Positions 41,677 through 50,600 of a stretch of 64,000 nucleotides of DNA are shown here, in pieces; the stretch's first letter is position 1, and the number at the start of each line of letters is the position of its first letter. The position numbers and the translations under genes are program-made. The stretch is taken from NCBI RefSeq assembly GCF_016650695.1, contig NZ_JAEKFH010000005.1:124001-188000 (forward strand), read 5' to 3'. The DNA comes from Pseudomonas sp. TH41 (GTDB lineage Bacteria > Pseudomonadota > Gammaproteobacteria > Pseudomonadales > Pseudomonadaceae). The notes under the pieces were generated by a model. The model was given only the letters and a program-made list of their open reading frames with translations, had not been told where the DNA came from and searched no databases.

Positions 41677-43149
41677 ATGAGCTACAAACACCCGCTGCTG
41701 TTCAAAGCCCTGTGCTACGTCGACGGGCATTGGGTCCACAGTGACAGCGGTCGCAGCATCGCCGTGCATAACCCGGCGAACTTTGAATTGATTGGCCATG
41801 TGCCGATGCTCGATCAGCCGCAGATTGTCGCGGCCGTCGATGCCGCGCACCGGGCATTTGCAGGCTGGCGCGAATTGAGCCTGGATACGCGCGCCACGAT
41901 TCTGCGGCGTTGGGCGGCGTTGATCCTTGAGCATCAGGAAGACCTCGCACGCATTCTCAGCCAGGAACAAGGCAAGTCACTGGCAGAATCCCGCGGCGAA
42001 ATCGCCTACGCCGCCAGTTTCATTCCCTGGTTCGCCGAAGAAGCCCGGCGGCTTTATGGGCAGAACATTCCCAGCCATATCCCTGGCGCGCACCTGGGCA
42101 CCGTCAAGGAGCCGGTCGGCGTTTGTGCCCTGCTGACGCCATGGAATTTCCCTTCGGCGATGATCACCCGCAAAGCGGCCGCCGCACTGGCTGCCGGTTG
42201 CACCGTGGTAATCAAGCCGGCCCACGAAACGCCTTATTCGGCGTTGGCCCTGGCTCAGTTGGCGGAAGAGGCAGGTTTCCCCGCCGGCGTGTTCAACGTG
42301 GTGTTGGGCGAACCGCAGATGGCCATGCAAACCCTGGCTCAAGACAGCCGCGTGCGTTCCGTCAGCTTCACCGGCTCGACCCGGGTCGGCAAGTTGGTGC
42401 TACAAGCGACGGCCCAGGACGTGAAGAAAGTGTCGCTGGAACTGGGCGGCAACGCGCCGTTTATTGTCTGCGCCGATGCCGATCTGGAGCTGGCGGTGAA
42501 AGTCGCGGTAGAGGCCAAGTTCCAGACCTCGGGCCAGGATTGCTGCGCGGCCAATCGGATCATGGTCGAACGCTCGATTTATCCGGCGTTCCTCAGCCGC
42601 TTTGCCGCCGCCGTGCGTGAGCTGCGGGTTGGCCCTGCGCTGATCGGCCAGCAAGAGCAACACGTCGACATCGGCCCGCTGATGCACCAGGCCGCCTTCG
42701 ATGTGACCGCCGAGCGTGTGGCTGATGCGCTGAGGCTGGGCGCGCAACGTCTGGTGGGCGGTGAGGCTCACGCGTTGGGTGGATTGTTCTACCAGCCGAC
42801 GGTGCTGGCCGATGTCACGCCGCAGATGCGCATCTATCGTGAAGAAAATTTCGCGCCCATCGCCGGGGTGATGCCGTTCGACACACTGGATCAGGCCATC
42901 GAAATGGCCAACGACACCGAATACGGTCTGGCCGCCTACGTTTGCTCCAACCGCCTCGACCTGATCTACCCACTGATTCGCCGCCTCGACCACGCCATGG
43001 TCGCGGTCAACGGCGTCAAGTTCACCGGCCACCCGATCCCGTTCGGTGGCATGAAAGCCTCGGGGCTGGGCCGCGAAGGCGGCACCGAGGGCTTCGAAGC
43101 CTTTGTCGAAACCAAATACTTTTGCCTGCACCATCAAGGCCAGTTTTAA
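41677..43149 (+). CDS. Succinate-semialdehyde-dehydrogenase-like aldehyde dehydrogenase (GabD type)
   Basis: A 490-residue aldehyde dehydrogenase. VCALLTPWNFPSAMITRKAA is the cofactor block, the Glu lies in SLELGGNAPFIV (about 254) and the Cys in SGQDCCAANRIM (about 288-289). PIPFGGMKASGLGREGGTEG near the C-terminus is typical of the GabD group. It probably oxidises succinate or another dicarboxylic semialdehyde, produced either by the ring-opening route or by the aminotransferase encoded next. GGAG lies eight bases ahead of the chosen ATG. Confidence 0.86.
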   Translation: MSYKHPLLFKALCYVDGHWVHSDSGRSIAVHNPANFELIGHVPMLDQPQIVAAVDAAHRAFAGWRELSLDTRATILRRWAALILEHQEDLARILSQEQGKSLAESRGEIAYAASFIPWFAEEARRLYGQNIPSHIPGAHLGTVKEPVGVCALLTPWNFPSAMITRKAAAALAAGCTVVIKPAHETPYSALALAQLAEEAGFPAGVFNVVLGEPQMAMQTLAQDSRVRSVSFTGSTRVGKLVLQATAQDVKKVSLELGGNAPFIVCADADLELAVKVAVEAKFQTSGQDCCAANRIMVERSIYPAFLSRFAAAVRELRVGPALIGQQEQHVDIGPLMHQAAFDVTAERVADALRLGAQRLVGGEAHALGGLFYQPTVLADVTPQMRIYREENFAPIAGVMPFDTLDQAIEMANDTEYGLAAYVCSNRLDLIYPLIRRLDHAMVAVNGVKFTGHPIPFGGMKASGLGREGGTEGFEAFVETKYFCLHHQGQF

Positions 43150-43160
43150 GGAGATCCGCC

Positions 43161-44546
43161 ATGAGCCAAGAACTCGAAACGCTGTTCGAACAAGACCGCG
43201 CGCACTTCATGCACCCCTCGACCCACGCCCATGACCACGCCAGCGGCGCGCTCAAGGGACGCATCATCAAGAGCGCATCGGGCATCCGCATTCGCGACCA
43301 CGAGGGGCGCGAATTCATCGACGCCTTTGCCGGGCTGTACTGCGTGAACATCGGCTACGGCCGCACCGAAGTGGCCGACGCGATCTACAAGCAAGCCAAG
43401 GAACTGGCCTACTACCACACCTATGTCGGCCACTCGAGCGAGGCGATTATCGAGCTGTCGAGTCGCATCATGGACTGGGCGCCCGAGGGCATGAAAAAGG
43501 TCTATTACGGCCTGTCCGGTTCCGACGCCAACGAAACCCAGATCAAACTGGTGCGCTACTACAACAACGTGCTGGGCCATCCGCTGAAGAAGAAAATCAT
43601 CTCCCGCGATCGCGGTTATCACGGCTCGGGCATCATGACCGGCAGCCTGACCGGGCTGCCGACTTTTCATCAGCATTTCGACTTGCCGGAGCAAGGCGTC
43701 AAACACACGGTTTGCCCGCACTGGTACCGCAAGGCACCGACCGGCATGGATGAAGCCACGTTTGTCCGCTACTGCGCCGAAGAACTGGAAAAAATGATCC
43801 TGGCCGAAGGCCCCGACACCGTGGCCGCATTCATCGGCGAACCGTTGATGGGCACCGGCGGCATCATCGTTCCGCCGGCCGGCTACTGGACGGCGATTCA
43901 AGCGGTACTGAACAAATACGACGTGTTGCTGATCGCCGACGAAGTGGTCTGCGCATTTGGTCGCCTGGGTTCGAAAATGGGCAGCCAGCGTTACGGCATG
44001 CGTCCGGACCTGATCACCACGGCCAAGGGCCTGACCAGCGCCTACGCGCCGTTGTCGGCGGTGATCGTCGGCGAGAAGGTCTGGGATGTGATCGAAAAAG
44101 CTTCGACCAGCGAAGGCGCCATGGGCCATGGCTGGACTTACTCGGGACATCCGATCTGTGCGGCGGCCGCACTGGCCAACCTCGACATCCTGGAACGGGA
44201 AAACCTCACCGCCAATGCCGAGCAGGTGGGTGGCTACCTCAACCGCCGCTTGCGCGAAACCCTGGAAGGCCACCCGCTGGTGGGTGAAGTGCGCGGAGAC
44301 GGCATGCTCGCCGCCGTGGAGTTCATGGCCGACCGAGAGCAGCGCACCCCGTTTGACGCAGCCTTGAAGGTCGGCCCGCGGGTTTCGGCGGCGTGCCTGG
44401 AGCGCGGCATGATTGCCCGGGCCATGCCCCATGGCGATATTCTGGGCTTCGCGCCCCCGCTGATCCTGACCCAGGAGGACGCGGATCTGATCGTCGACAT
44501 AACCCGCAGTGCGATTGATCAGGTGGCCAGTGAAGTGCTGGGCTGA
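43161..44546 (+). CDS. Class III aminotransferase (GABA/beta-alanine/diamine type)
   Basis: A 461-residue fold-type I PLP enzyme. It has VYYGLSGSDANETQIKLVRY near the PLP phosphate site, the LLIADEVVCAFGRLGSKMGS block with the Asp that contacts the pyridine N, and the PLP Lys in LITTAKGLTSAYAPLSAVIV (about residue 289). Relatives move the terminal amino group of omega-amino acids or diamines to pyruvate or 2-oxoglutarate. With the dehydrogenase immediately upstream (11-bp gap) it makes an amine-to-acid pair. GGAG precedes the start. Confidence 0.86.
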   Translation: MSQELETLFEQDRAHFMHPSTHAHDHASGALKGRIIKSASGIRIRDHEGREFIDAFAGLYCVNIGYGRTEVADAIYKQAKELAYYHTYVGHSSEAIIELSSRIMDWAPEGMKKVYYGLSGSDANETQIKLVRYYNNVLGHPLKKKIISRDRGYHGSGIMTGSLTGLPTFHQHFDLPEQGVKHTVCPHWYRKAPTGMDEATFVRYCAEELEKMILAEGPDTVAAFIGEPLMGTGGIIVPPAGYWTAIQAVLNKYDVLLIADEVVCAFGRLGSKMGSQRYGMRPDLITTAKGLTSAYAPLSAVIVGEKVWDVIEKASTSEGAMGHGWTYSGHPICAAAALANLDILERENLTANAEQVGGYLNRRLRETLEGHPLVGEVRGDGMLAAVEFMADREQRTPFDAALKVGPRVSAACLERGMIARAMPHGDILGFAPPLILTQEDADLIVDITRSAIDQVASEVLG

Positions 44547-44572
44547 TGCTTAGTTAAGCGAATGCCGCCTCC

Positions 44573-44672
44573 TGTAGGAGCGAGCTTGCTCGCGATGGTC
44601 GTCAACGATAACGTGTTGATCCTGAATTAACGCGTCGCTCTCAAATCCATCGCGAGCAAGCTCGCTCCTACA
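44573..44672. repeat. Inverted pair of Pseudomonas REP elements
   Basis: Positions 44573-44598 and 44647-44672 are perfect 26-base reverse complements, with core GGAGCGAGCTTGCTCGCGAT. The 48-base interior (with GATAACG and ACGCGTCG) is similar to the interior of the copy at 54433-54532. It lies after the aminotransferase stop and is probably a transcript end and a mobile repeat. Confidence 0.85.
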
Positions 44673-44702
44673 TGACCCATGAGCTTGCGGAGTCCGTTCA
44701 CG

Positions 44703-45194
44703 ATGCACAAGCTTGATCGTTATGACCTGAACATCCTGCGGATCCTCTCCGAGGACGGGCGTATCACCAAGTCGAACCTGGCCGAGGCCATCAACCTGTC
44801 GGTGACACCGACCTGGGAGCGAGTGCGCAAGCTGGAAAATGCGGGCCTGGTGAAGGGTTACCGTGCCTTGATCGACTGGAACCAGGTGTTCAAAAGCCAA
44901 CAGTTGCTGGTGGAAATTACCCTGGCCCGGCACACGGCACCCGACATGCGCCGGTTCGAACAGCGCATGAGCTTAGCTGCCGAAGTGGAGTTCTGTTATG
45001 CCACTGGAGGCGGCGTGGATTACATTGCAATGATCCAGGCGCCGGACATTGATCAGTACCAGCGTTTTATTGACCAGTTACTCCTGGAAGACCTGGGAAT
45101 CGAGCGCTACTTCACCTATATCGTCACCAAGACCATCAAGACCGGCGGGGCGCTGCCGCTCCAGGCGTTGAATGTTTTATCTCCCGCTGACTAA
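44703..45194 (+). CDS. Lrp/AsnC-family transcriptional regulator
   Basis: A 163-residue Lrp-type protein. The N-terminal helix-turn-helix is LDRYDLNILRILSEDGRITK and AEAINLSVTPTWERVRKLEN; the RAM ligand domain follows (about 68-150). It lies after the aminotransferase and is the likely sensor of the amine or amino acid for the aldehyde dehydrogenase/aminotransferase pair and maybe the importer. GGAG is about ten bases ahead of the ATG. Confidence 0.85.
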   Translation: MHKLDRYDLNILRILSEDGRITKSNLAEAINLSVTPTWERVRKLENAGLVKGYRALIDWNQVFKSQQLLVEITLARHTAPDMRRFEQRMSLAAEVEFCYATGGGVDYIAMIQAPDIDQYQRFIDQLLLEDLGIERYFTYIVTKTIKTGGALPLQALNVLSPAD

Positions 45195-45310
45195 TGCCAG
45201 GCGACAGGCCAACCCTACCCCCTGCGCAATTGATTAAGGCGCTTGGCTACCTGCAAGTTGCCGTTATCTGGTTTCTGAGCCTGGTCGCCGAAGGGCCGTG
45301 CAGCCGCCCC

Positions 45311-46348
45311 TCAGTCAGCGCGGCGCAACAGCGAGGAACTCGCCCGCACCTGCAACTGCGGCGCAAGGATGATCGACTCGGCGGCCTCGCCTTTGATGCG
45401 CTTGAGCAGCAACTCCACCGCATGCCGCCCCATCTGCGCCATCTGCAGGCGCACGCTGGTCAGTGGAACGATTAGTTCATTGGCTAGCGGGATGTCGTTG
45501 AAGCCGACGACGGCAATGTCCTTGCCCGGCTGCAACCCTTTGTCGCGGGCGGCGCCCATCAGGCCAATGGCAAGGAAGTCGTTGACCGCGAAAAACGCCT
45601 GTGGGCGTGGGTTGAGCCCCAACAGATACTCGCCTTGTTTGTGTCCGGTGTGGCTGTCAAAAGGACCATTCAGGATCCACTCCGGGCGCAGGGCGAAACC
45701 TTGCTCACGGTAATAGCGGATGAACCCGCGGGTACGATCAGCCCCGGTGGACGCATGCCGTTCACCCGCCAGGATCGCCACATCGCGACAGCCCAGCTGA
45801 TACAAATGTTCGGCCGCCAACCAGCCACCCAATTCGTCGTCGCTGGCCGCCGTGAGGTGTCCTGCAATCTGCCGGCTGACCAGCACGTAGGGAATGTGCT
45901 TGCGTGCGAGCAGATCGAGTAGGGGCTGGGTTTCACCCACGTGCGAGTCACCCACGATCAGCCCGGCCACTGAGCGGCGCAAGGCGTGCTCGGCACGTGC
46001 CAGTTGGCGCGTCTGCAGGTCGTCGGTATTGGAGACGAAAGTGAGGTAGCCGGCCTCCTCGGCCGCGCTGTCGATGCTGTCATAAATGGTGGCCATCACC
46101 AGGTCGGTGAGGCGCGGCATGAGTACGCAGATTTCCTGACTTTTACGCAACTTCAGGTTGGATGCCTGCGTGTTCGGCCGATAATCCAGCTCCTTGGCCA
46201 GCGCGCGGATACGCGCCACTACCTGGGCCGACGCCGCTCGCTCGACCTCGGCCGGGTCGCCATTGAGCACCCGAGACACCGTGGAGACGTGCACCCCGAG
46301 TGCGGTCGCCATGGACTTCAGGGTGGCGGGGCGAGATTCATTCGGCAT
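45311..46348 (-). CDS. LacI-family transcriptional regulator
   Basis: A 345-residue repressor. The N-terminal helix-turn-helix and hinge read TLKSMATALGVHVSTVSRVL NGD (in two parts), followed by the periplasmic-binding-protein-like ligand domain from about residue 65 (SQEICVLMPRLTDLVMATIY). It is divergent from the MFS transporter and amidase genes, and two palindromic sites lie in the gap, so it probably represses them and itself. Hexose- or acid-type effectors are usual for the family; an amide-derived effector is possible here. Confidence 0.87.
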   Translation of the reverse strand: MPNESRPATLKSMATALGVHVSTVSRVLNGDPAEVERAASAQVVARIRALAKELDYRPNTQASNLKLRKSQEICVLMPRLTDLVMATIYDSIDSAAEEAGYLTFVSNTDDLQTRQLARAEHALRRSVAGLIVGDSHVGETQPLLDLLARKHIPYVLVSRQIAGHLTAASDDELGGWLAAEHLYQLGCRDVAILAGERHASTGADRTRGFIRYYREQGFALRPEWILNGPFDSHTGHKQGEYLLGLNPRPQAFFAVNDFLAIGLMGAARDKGLQPGKDIAVVGFNDIPLANELIVPLTSVRLQMAQMGRHAVELLLKRIKGEAAESIILAPQLQVRASSSLLRRAD

Positions 46349-46424
46349 GTTTGAGAGTCTTCCAACCGTGCATTATTCAGCGCGCGATTCTACCTCAATC
46401 AGAACTTCTTCCCGGAAATAAACC

Positions 46425-46447
46425 TTTACCCAAACGATTGACTAAAC
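46425..46447. promoter_or_regulatory. Second, imperfect LacI-type operator
   Basis: TTTACCCAAACG followed by ATTGACTAAAC repeats the left arm of the perfect site at 46469-46492 and part of its right arm. The spacing between the two centres is about 45 bases, which would place them on nearly the same helix face four turns apart. It fits a cooperative pair of sites. Confidence 0.55.
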
Positions 46448-46468
46448 CTTTTCCCGTATCTACATTTC

Positions 46469-46492
46469 GTTTACCCAAACGTTTGGGTAAAC
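46469..46492. promoter_or_regulatory. Perfect palindromic LacI-type operator
   Basis: GTTTACCCAAAC (46469-46480) is followed directly by its exact reverse complement GTTTGGGTAAAC (46481-46492). The central CG and the A/T-flanked arms match LacI/GalR operators (compare AAACGTTT). It lies 67 bases before the transporter ATG and 121 bases from the regulator start. Confidence 0.8.
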
Positions 46493-46558
46493 AATAAAAA
46501 TACGCCGGACGCGGCCGACTTTTTGACTTCTGCCATTATTTTGAAGAGTCAGATCCCT

Positions 46559-47890
46559 ATGAAGAGCGCAGCTATTCCGTCTTTCCGCTACCAGATTTTT
46601 TTCCTGATCATGCTGATGGCACTGCTCAACTACATTGACCGCGGCGCGATTGCCTATGCCTCGGCGAGCATTCTTCCGGAGTACGGTTTCGACAAGGCCG
46701 ACTGGGGCAAAGTGCTGGGTTACTTCGGTTACGGCTACATCCTCGGGGCGTTGATCGGCGGCATCCTGGCCGACCACTTTGGCGCCAAGCGCATCTGGCT
46801 GATTGCGGGTGCCACCTGGTCGATTTTCGAGATCTCCACCGCGTTTGCCGGTGACCTCGGGCTGGCATTCATGGGAGGCTCGGCCATGGCCGGTTTCGCC
46901 ACTATCCGCGTGCTGTTCGGCTTTGCCGAAGGCCCGGCCTACTCGGTGATCAACAAGAGCGTGGCCAATTGGGCCACGCCCAAGGAGCGCGGCTTCGTGG
47001 TCTCGGTTGGACTGCTCAGCACACCACTGGGCGCGCTGCTCACCGCTCCGGTAGCGGTAGGTCTGCAAACCCTGACTGGCGGCTGGCGCAGCATGTTCGT
47101 GGTGCTGGGCGTGGTCAGCCTGGCGCTGCTGATTTTCTTCATGACGCGCTTCACCAACACCCCCGATAAGAACCCGCGGGTGTCCAAGGCCGAGCTCGAC
47201 TTCCTGCGACGGGAACGCGCAGCGGCAACCAATGCTTCAACCCCGACCACCAGCGTTGCGCCGGTATGGCATTTCTTCAAGAACAAGGACCTGATACTCA
47301 ATGCGGTCGGTTACTTCTCGTTCGTGTACGTGACGTTCCTGCTGCTGACCTGGACCCCCAAATACCTGCAGGACGAGTTCCACTACAACCTGTCGTCGCT
47401 GTGGTACATGGGCATGATTCCGTGGACCGGCGCCTGCTTCACCGTGCTACTGGGCGGCAAGATCTCCGACCTGCTGTTGCGCCGCACCGGCGACCTGAAG
47501 GTGGCACGCAGCTGGCTGGCCGCGACCTGTCTGCTGTTGACCACGCTCTGTTTCATACTGGTATCGCAGGCCCAGACCGTGTGGGGCGTGATTGCCCTGA
47601 TGACCCTGGCCAACGCCCTCAACGCGCTGCCCAACTCGGTTTACTGGGCCGTGGTGATCGACACCGCGCCGTCCAACCGGGTGGGTGCCTACAGCGGCAT
47701 GACCCATTTCATCGCCAACACCGCTTCGTTCATCGCGCCAATGCTGACCGGCTACCTGACCGTGCGCTATGGCTACTCGTCGATGTTCGTGGCAGCGGCG
47801 GTAGCCACTGCACTCGGCATGAGCGCGATGCTGATGGTGCGTCCCGGCAGTCGGCAAACCAGCCCTTCCCCTTTACCCGCAGCCGTTTGA
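46559..47890 (+). CDS. MFS transporter, anion:cation symporter (ACS) type
   Basis: A 443-residue 12-helix permease. It has ALLNYIDRGAIAYASASILP in helix 1 (the NYxDR pattern of the ACS group), GGILADHFGAKRIWL after helix 2, and a second loop motif GGKISDLLLRRTGDLKVA. Such permeases move organic anions such as galactonate, glucarate or phthalate. It is first in a two-gene run with an amidase and is controlled by the palindromes upstream. The ATG at 46559 follows weak purine signals. Confidence 0.84.
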   Translation: MKSAAIPSFRYQIFFLIMLMALLNYIDRGAIAYASASILPEYGFDKADWGKVLGYFGYGYILGALIGGILADHFGAKRIWLIAGATWSIFEISTAFAGDLGLAFMGGSAMAGFATIRVLFGFAEGPAYSVINKSVANWATPKERGFVVSVGLLSTPLGALLTAPVAVGLQTLTGGWRSMFVVLGVVSLALLIFFMTRFTNTPDKNPRVSKAELDFLRRERAAATNASTPTTSVAPVWHFFKNKDLILNAVGYFSFVYVTFLLLTWTPKYLQDEFHYNLSSLWYMGMIPWTGACFTVLLGGKISDLLLRRTGDLKVARSWLAATCLLLTTLCFILVSQAQTVWGVIALMTLANALNALPNSVYWAVVIDTAPSNRVGAYSGMTHFIANTASFIAPMLTGYLTVRYGYSSMFVAAAVATALGMSAMLMVRPGSRQTSPSPLPAAV

Positions 47891-47903
47891 TGGAGTTGTT
47901 TGT

Positions 47904-49259
47904 ATGAGCCTGGCGAAGCCTACTCACGTTGGATCTTTTTTTGGTCAATCAGTCATAGCGCTGGCCGAGCGCCTGCGCGCGGGAAGCCTGACGAGCGTCG
48001 AGCTGACCCAAGCAGCCCTGGACAGCATCGAGCGTCTGAATCCGACCTTGAACGCCTTCGTTCATGTCGATGCACCCGTGGCACTGGCCCAGGCGCGCAA
48101 GGCCGACGAGCTGTTTGCTCAGGGCCTGGACCTGGGCCCGCTGCACGGCATACCGGTGGCAGTCAAAGACAATATCGACACGTTCGACCACGTCACCACC
48201 TACGGTTCGGCGCATTTCGCAGGCTTCAAGCCGAGCCGCGATGCGCTGTGCGTGCAGCGCCTGCGCGAGGCGGGTGCGGTCATTGTCGGCAAGACCCTGA
48301 CCCACGAATTCGCCTACGGCCCGACCGGCGACCGTTCGCTGCAGGGCGCGGCACGTAACCCCTGGGATGCCAGCTGCATCACTGGCGGCTCCAGCGCCGG
48401 CAGCGCCGCTGCGGTGGCCAGCGGCATGGTGCCGCTGGCGCTGGGCACCGACACCGGCGGATCGATCCGTATTCCGGCGGCGTTGTGCGGAGTGGTCGGC
48501 TTCAAGCCATCGTTTGCCAGCGTGCCGCTGGAGGGGGTGTTCCCGCTGTCGTCGAGCCTCGACCACGTGGGCCCGATCGCCAACCACGTCGAGGATGCGC
48601 GACTACTGTTCGAAGTGGTGGCTGGGCGAGTTTGTGCGTCGGTGGCCAACCCTCGACCATTGCGGGTTGGCTGGATCACCACCGGGACCTTCGGCCCGGT
48701 CGACGCCGAGCTGGATCGGCAGGTATACCAGGCGGCGCAGCAGCTGTTTGGCGAGGCGCTGCAGGATACTGCTGAACTGGAGCCGCTGGCGGCCGGAATG
48801 AAAGACACCTTGCTGGTGCTGCAACGCGCCGAGGCGTTCGATGTGCATGCCGAGCGCATGCAGGATGCACCGCACAAGTTCGAGCAGGAGGTGCGCGAGC
48901 GCCTCGAGTTGTCGCGTGAAGTCAGGGGCTGGCATTACATCCGCGCGCAGGCCAACCAGGTACGGTTCAAGGCGGCGATGGCGCGCTTGTTCGAGCACTA
49001 TGACTTCTTGGTCTCGCCCAGCGTGCCGATTACCGCGACAGCAGTCGATGCGCGCGAGGTCCGGGTTGGTGAGCGGGACATCGATGCGCGCGCCGCGCTG
49101 CTCAGCCATACCAGTGCCTGGAACCTCACCGGGTTGCCTGCGATCAGTCTGCCGGTGGGGCTGGTAAGGGGGATGCCGGTGGGGCTGCAGGTGATTGGCG
49201 CCGCGGGAGAGGATGACCGTTTGTTGCGGGTTATGGCGCAGCGATTCGTACGGGACTAG
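47904..49259 (+). CDS. Amidase signature family hydrolase
   Basis: A 451-residue amidase. The Ser-cisSer-Lys triad is visible: Lys88 in VAVKDNID, cis-Ser163 in TGGSSAGSAAAVASG, and the nucleophile Ser187 in GTDTGGSIRIPAALCG, with the usual spacing of 24 between the two serines. It would hydrolyse an organic amide, such as an aryl or indole acetamide, or an allophanate-like compound, to acid and ammonia. It lies 13 bases after the transporter, with GGAG before the ATG, so transporter and enzyme form one operon under the LacI-type protein. Confidence 0.85.
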   Translation: MSLAKPTHVGSFFGQSVIALAERLRAGSLTSVELTQAALDSIERLNPTLNAFVHVDAPVALAQARKADELFAQGLDLGPLHGIPVAVKDNIDTFDHVTTYGSAHFAGFKPSRDALCVQRLREAGAVIVGKTLTHEFAYGPTGDRSLQGAARNPWDASCITGGSSAGSAAAVASGMVPLALGTDTGGSIRIPAALCGVVGFKPSFASVPLEGVFPLSSSLDHVGPIANHVEDARLLFEVVAGRVCASVANPRPLRVGWITTGTFGPVDAELDRQVYQAAQQLFGEALQDTAELEPLAAGMKDTLLVLQRAEAFDVHAERMQDAPHKFEQEVRERLELSREVRGWHYIRAQANQVRFKAAMARLFEHYDFLVSPSVPITATAVDAREVRVGERDIDARAALLSHTSAWNLTGLPAISLPVGLVRGMPVGLQVIGAAGEDDRLLRVMAQRFVRD

Positions 49260-49282
49260 CGGGCCGGCAGCGACACATACTC

Positions 49283-49311
49283 TGTAGCAGCAGGCTTCGC
49301 CAGCTGCTACA
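49283..49311. repeat. Single REP-like hairpin
   Basis: TGTAGCAGC (49283-49291) pairs with GCTGCTACA (49303-49311) over AGGCTTCGCCA. It is the GTAGCAGC type of Pseudomonas repeat, placed between the amidase stop and the convergent unknown gene. Confidence 0.65.
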
Positions 49312-49343
49312 CGGATCGCGTTTTGGCTTAACTGATCGGTATG

Positions 49344-50120
49344 TCACGGATCAGGCGCACAGCGCCAACCACCCGCTGGAATGAATGTGCCGAGTGAAGA
49401 TATGACGGCTTCATTGGCGAAAATATCCGGGGCAAACGGGTCCACCGATGATGGCAGCAGGCATTGACCCGTTTTGGCGGGGAGCGTTGAGCACTCGATT
49501 TTCCATGGGGTTTCTCCGGCGTGATGCCGGCCAAAAGACAGTTCGCAGGCAAACAGGGAAGCAGGGTTTATCGAGCTTTCGGGTTGGCTGAAATTTTCGC
49601 GCAAATGAGCGCCCGGTGTCAGCGGTGTGGGACGGCTGGCGGCGAACAGAAAATAGTCCCCGGCCAATAGCAGACAGCCCTGACGCGATGGATCATCCAT
49701 CGCTTGCAACCATTGGCCACGACAAGCGCCGAGGGAGTCAGGCAAGCGTTCCCATATTTCGTAGTAGCTTTCGTCCAGAGCGGTTTCGATCAGGCACTCA
49801 CTGGTTTCAAAGTCCATGCGACCAATGTCTTCAGCGCCACTGACCGGCTGATAGTCCATTTTGCGATGCCATTGGCAAATGTCGGCGTCTATCTGGGTCA
49901 CCCCGGCGAAACCTTTCTGTTCACACAACGCCAGATGTTGAGAGTGGCTGAGTTCTTCGAGCGCCAGACTTGGGAGTGGATTGGAGGGAATTCGCAGGTC
50001 GGCAAACAGTCGTGGTGTCTGTAGCCAATACACGGCCGTTTCGCTGTCCGAACGCCCTGAGCGGTGCTGGATCAAACGCCGCTTCCATACGCCAAGATAA
50101 CCTTGCGCAACTTGATGCAT
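49344..50120 (-). CDS. Unrecognised conserved-looking cytoplasmic protein
   Basis: A 258-residue protein without signal peptide or membrane helix. It starts MHQVAQGYLGVWKRRLIQHR and continues TAVYWLQTPRLFADLRIPSN; later parts are DADICQWHRKMDYQPVSGAE and QAMDDPSRQGCLLLAGDYFL. Many Trp, Tyr and short beta segments give a lipocalin-like impression, but I do not recognise the family. AAGGGA eight bases before the ATG at 50118-50120 sets the start; the open frame upstream belongs to the remains of another gene. It lies 14 bases after that broken gene, so the two were perhaps an operon. Confidence 0.6.
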   Translation of the reverse strand: MHQVAQGYLGVWKRRLIQHRSGRSDSETAVYWLQTPRLFADLRIPSNPLPSLALEELSHSQHLALCEQKGFAGVTQIDADICQWHRKMDYQPVSGAEDIGRMDFETSECLIETALDESYYEIWERLPDSLGACRGQWLQAMDDPSRQGCLLLAGDYFLFAASRPTPLTPGAHLRENFSQPESSINPASLFACELSFGRHHAGETPWKIECSTLPAKTGQCLLPSSVDPFAPDIFANEAVISSLGTFIPAGGWRCAPDP

Positions 50121-50134
50121 TGATATTCCCTTTG

Positions 50135-50421
50135 TTATGCGTTGCGTTTGGGCAGCCAGGGCAGCAGATACAGTCCCAGACAGGCGCGCGCAGTGATCTG
50201 CCCGTACCGTTCCACTGAGCGGGCGTAGACGCGGTCGCCCAGCTCCAATAGCCAAGGCAAAAACGTCGATATCTTTAGGCAGTACCGGCAGTCCGAAAGG
50301 GTGATCGTACAATTTGTGCATCAGGTCGCCAAGCTCGATGTCGTGCTGACGGTCAGCCTGGGGTGACTTCGGTCAGGCCGTGCCGGGCGAGGATCAATTG
50401 GCGGGAGTCCCGGCTAGACAT
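50135..50421 (-). pseudogene. Small gene with two frameshifts, unknown function
   Basis: From an ATG at 50419-50421 the minus strand reads MSSRDSRQLILARHGLTEVT P. A one-base shift gives QADRQHDIELGDLMHKLYDH and PFGLPVLPKDIDVFA, and a second shift gives WLLELGDRVYARSVERYGQI with TARACLGLYLLPWLPKRNA to a stop at 50135-50137. Pieced together this would be a protein of about 95 residues with a coherent composition. Its family was not recognised. Decay or sequence error are both possible; two shifts in one gene favour decay. Confidence 0.5.
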
Positions 50422-50600
50422 AGCTATTTCGTGACGACTTCAGGATCGCAAAGACGCCGCTAGCGAAAGCAGTCCTTCGCGACGGGTAGCAGCCGGCTAG
50501 AAGCCGACATACCAGGTCCTCTCGCTCCACCCCCTCGCAATTGAAGCCTCTCTTTCCTGCCAGGGGCTGTAGATGATCTCTACTTCCGACGACCTTGCAT

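Noticed and set aside
43146..44432. A 428-codon minus-strand frame opposite the class III aminotransferase
   Set aside because: An antisense shadow of a clear PLP enzyme gene.
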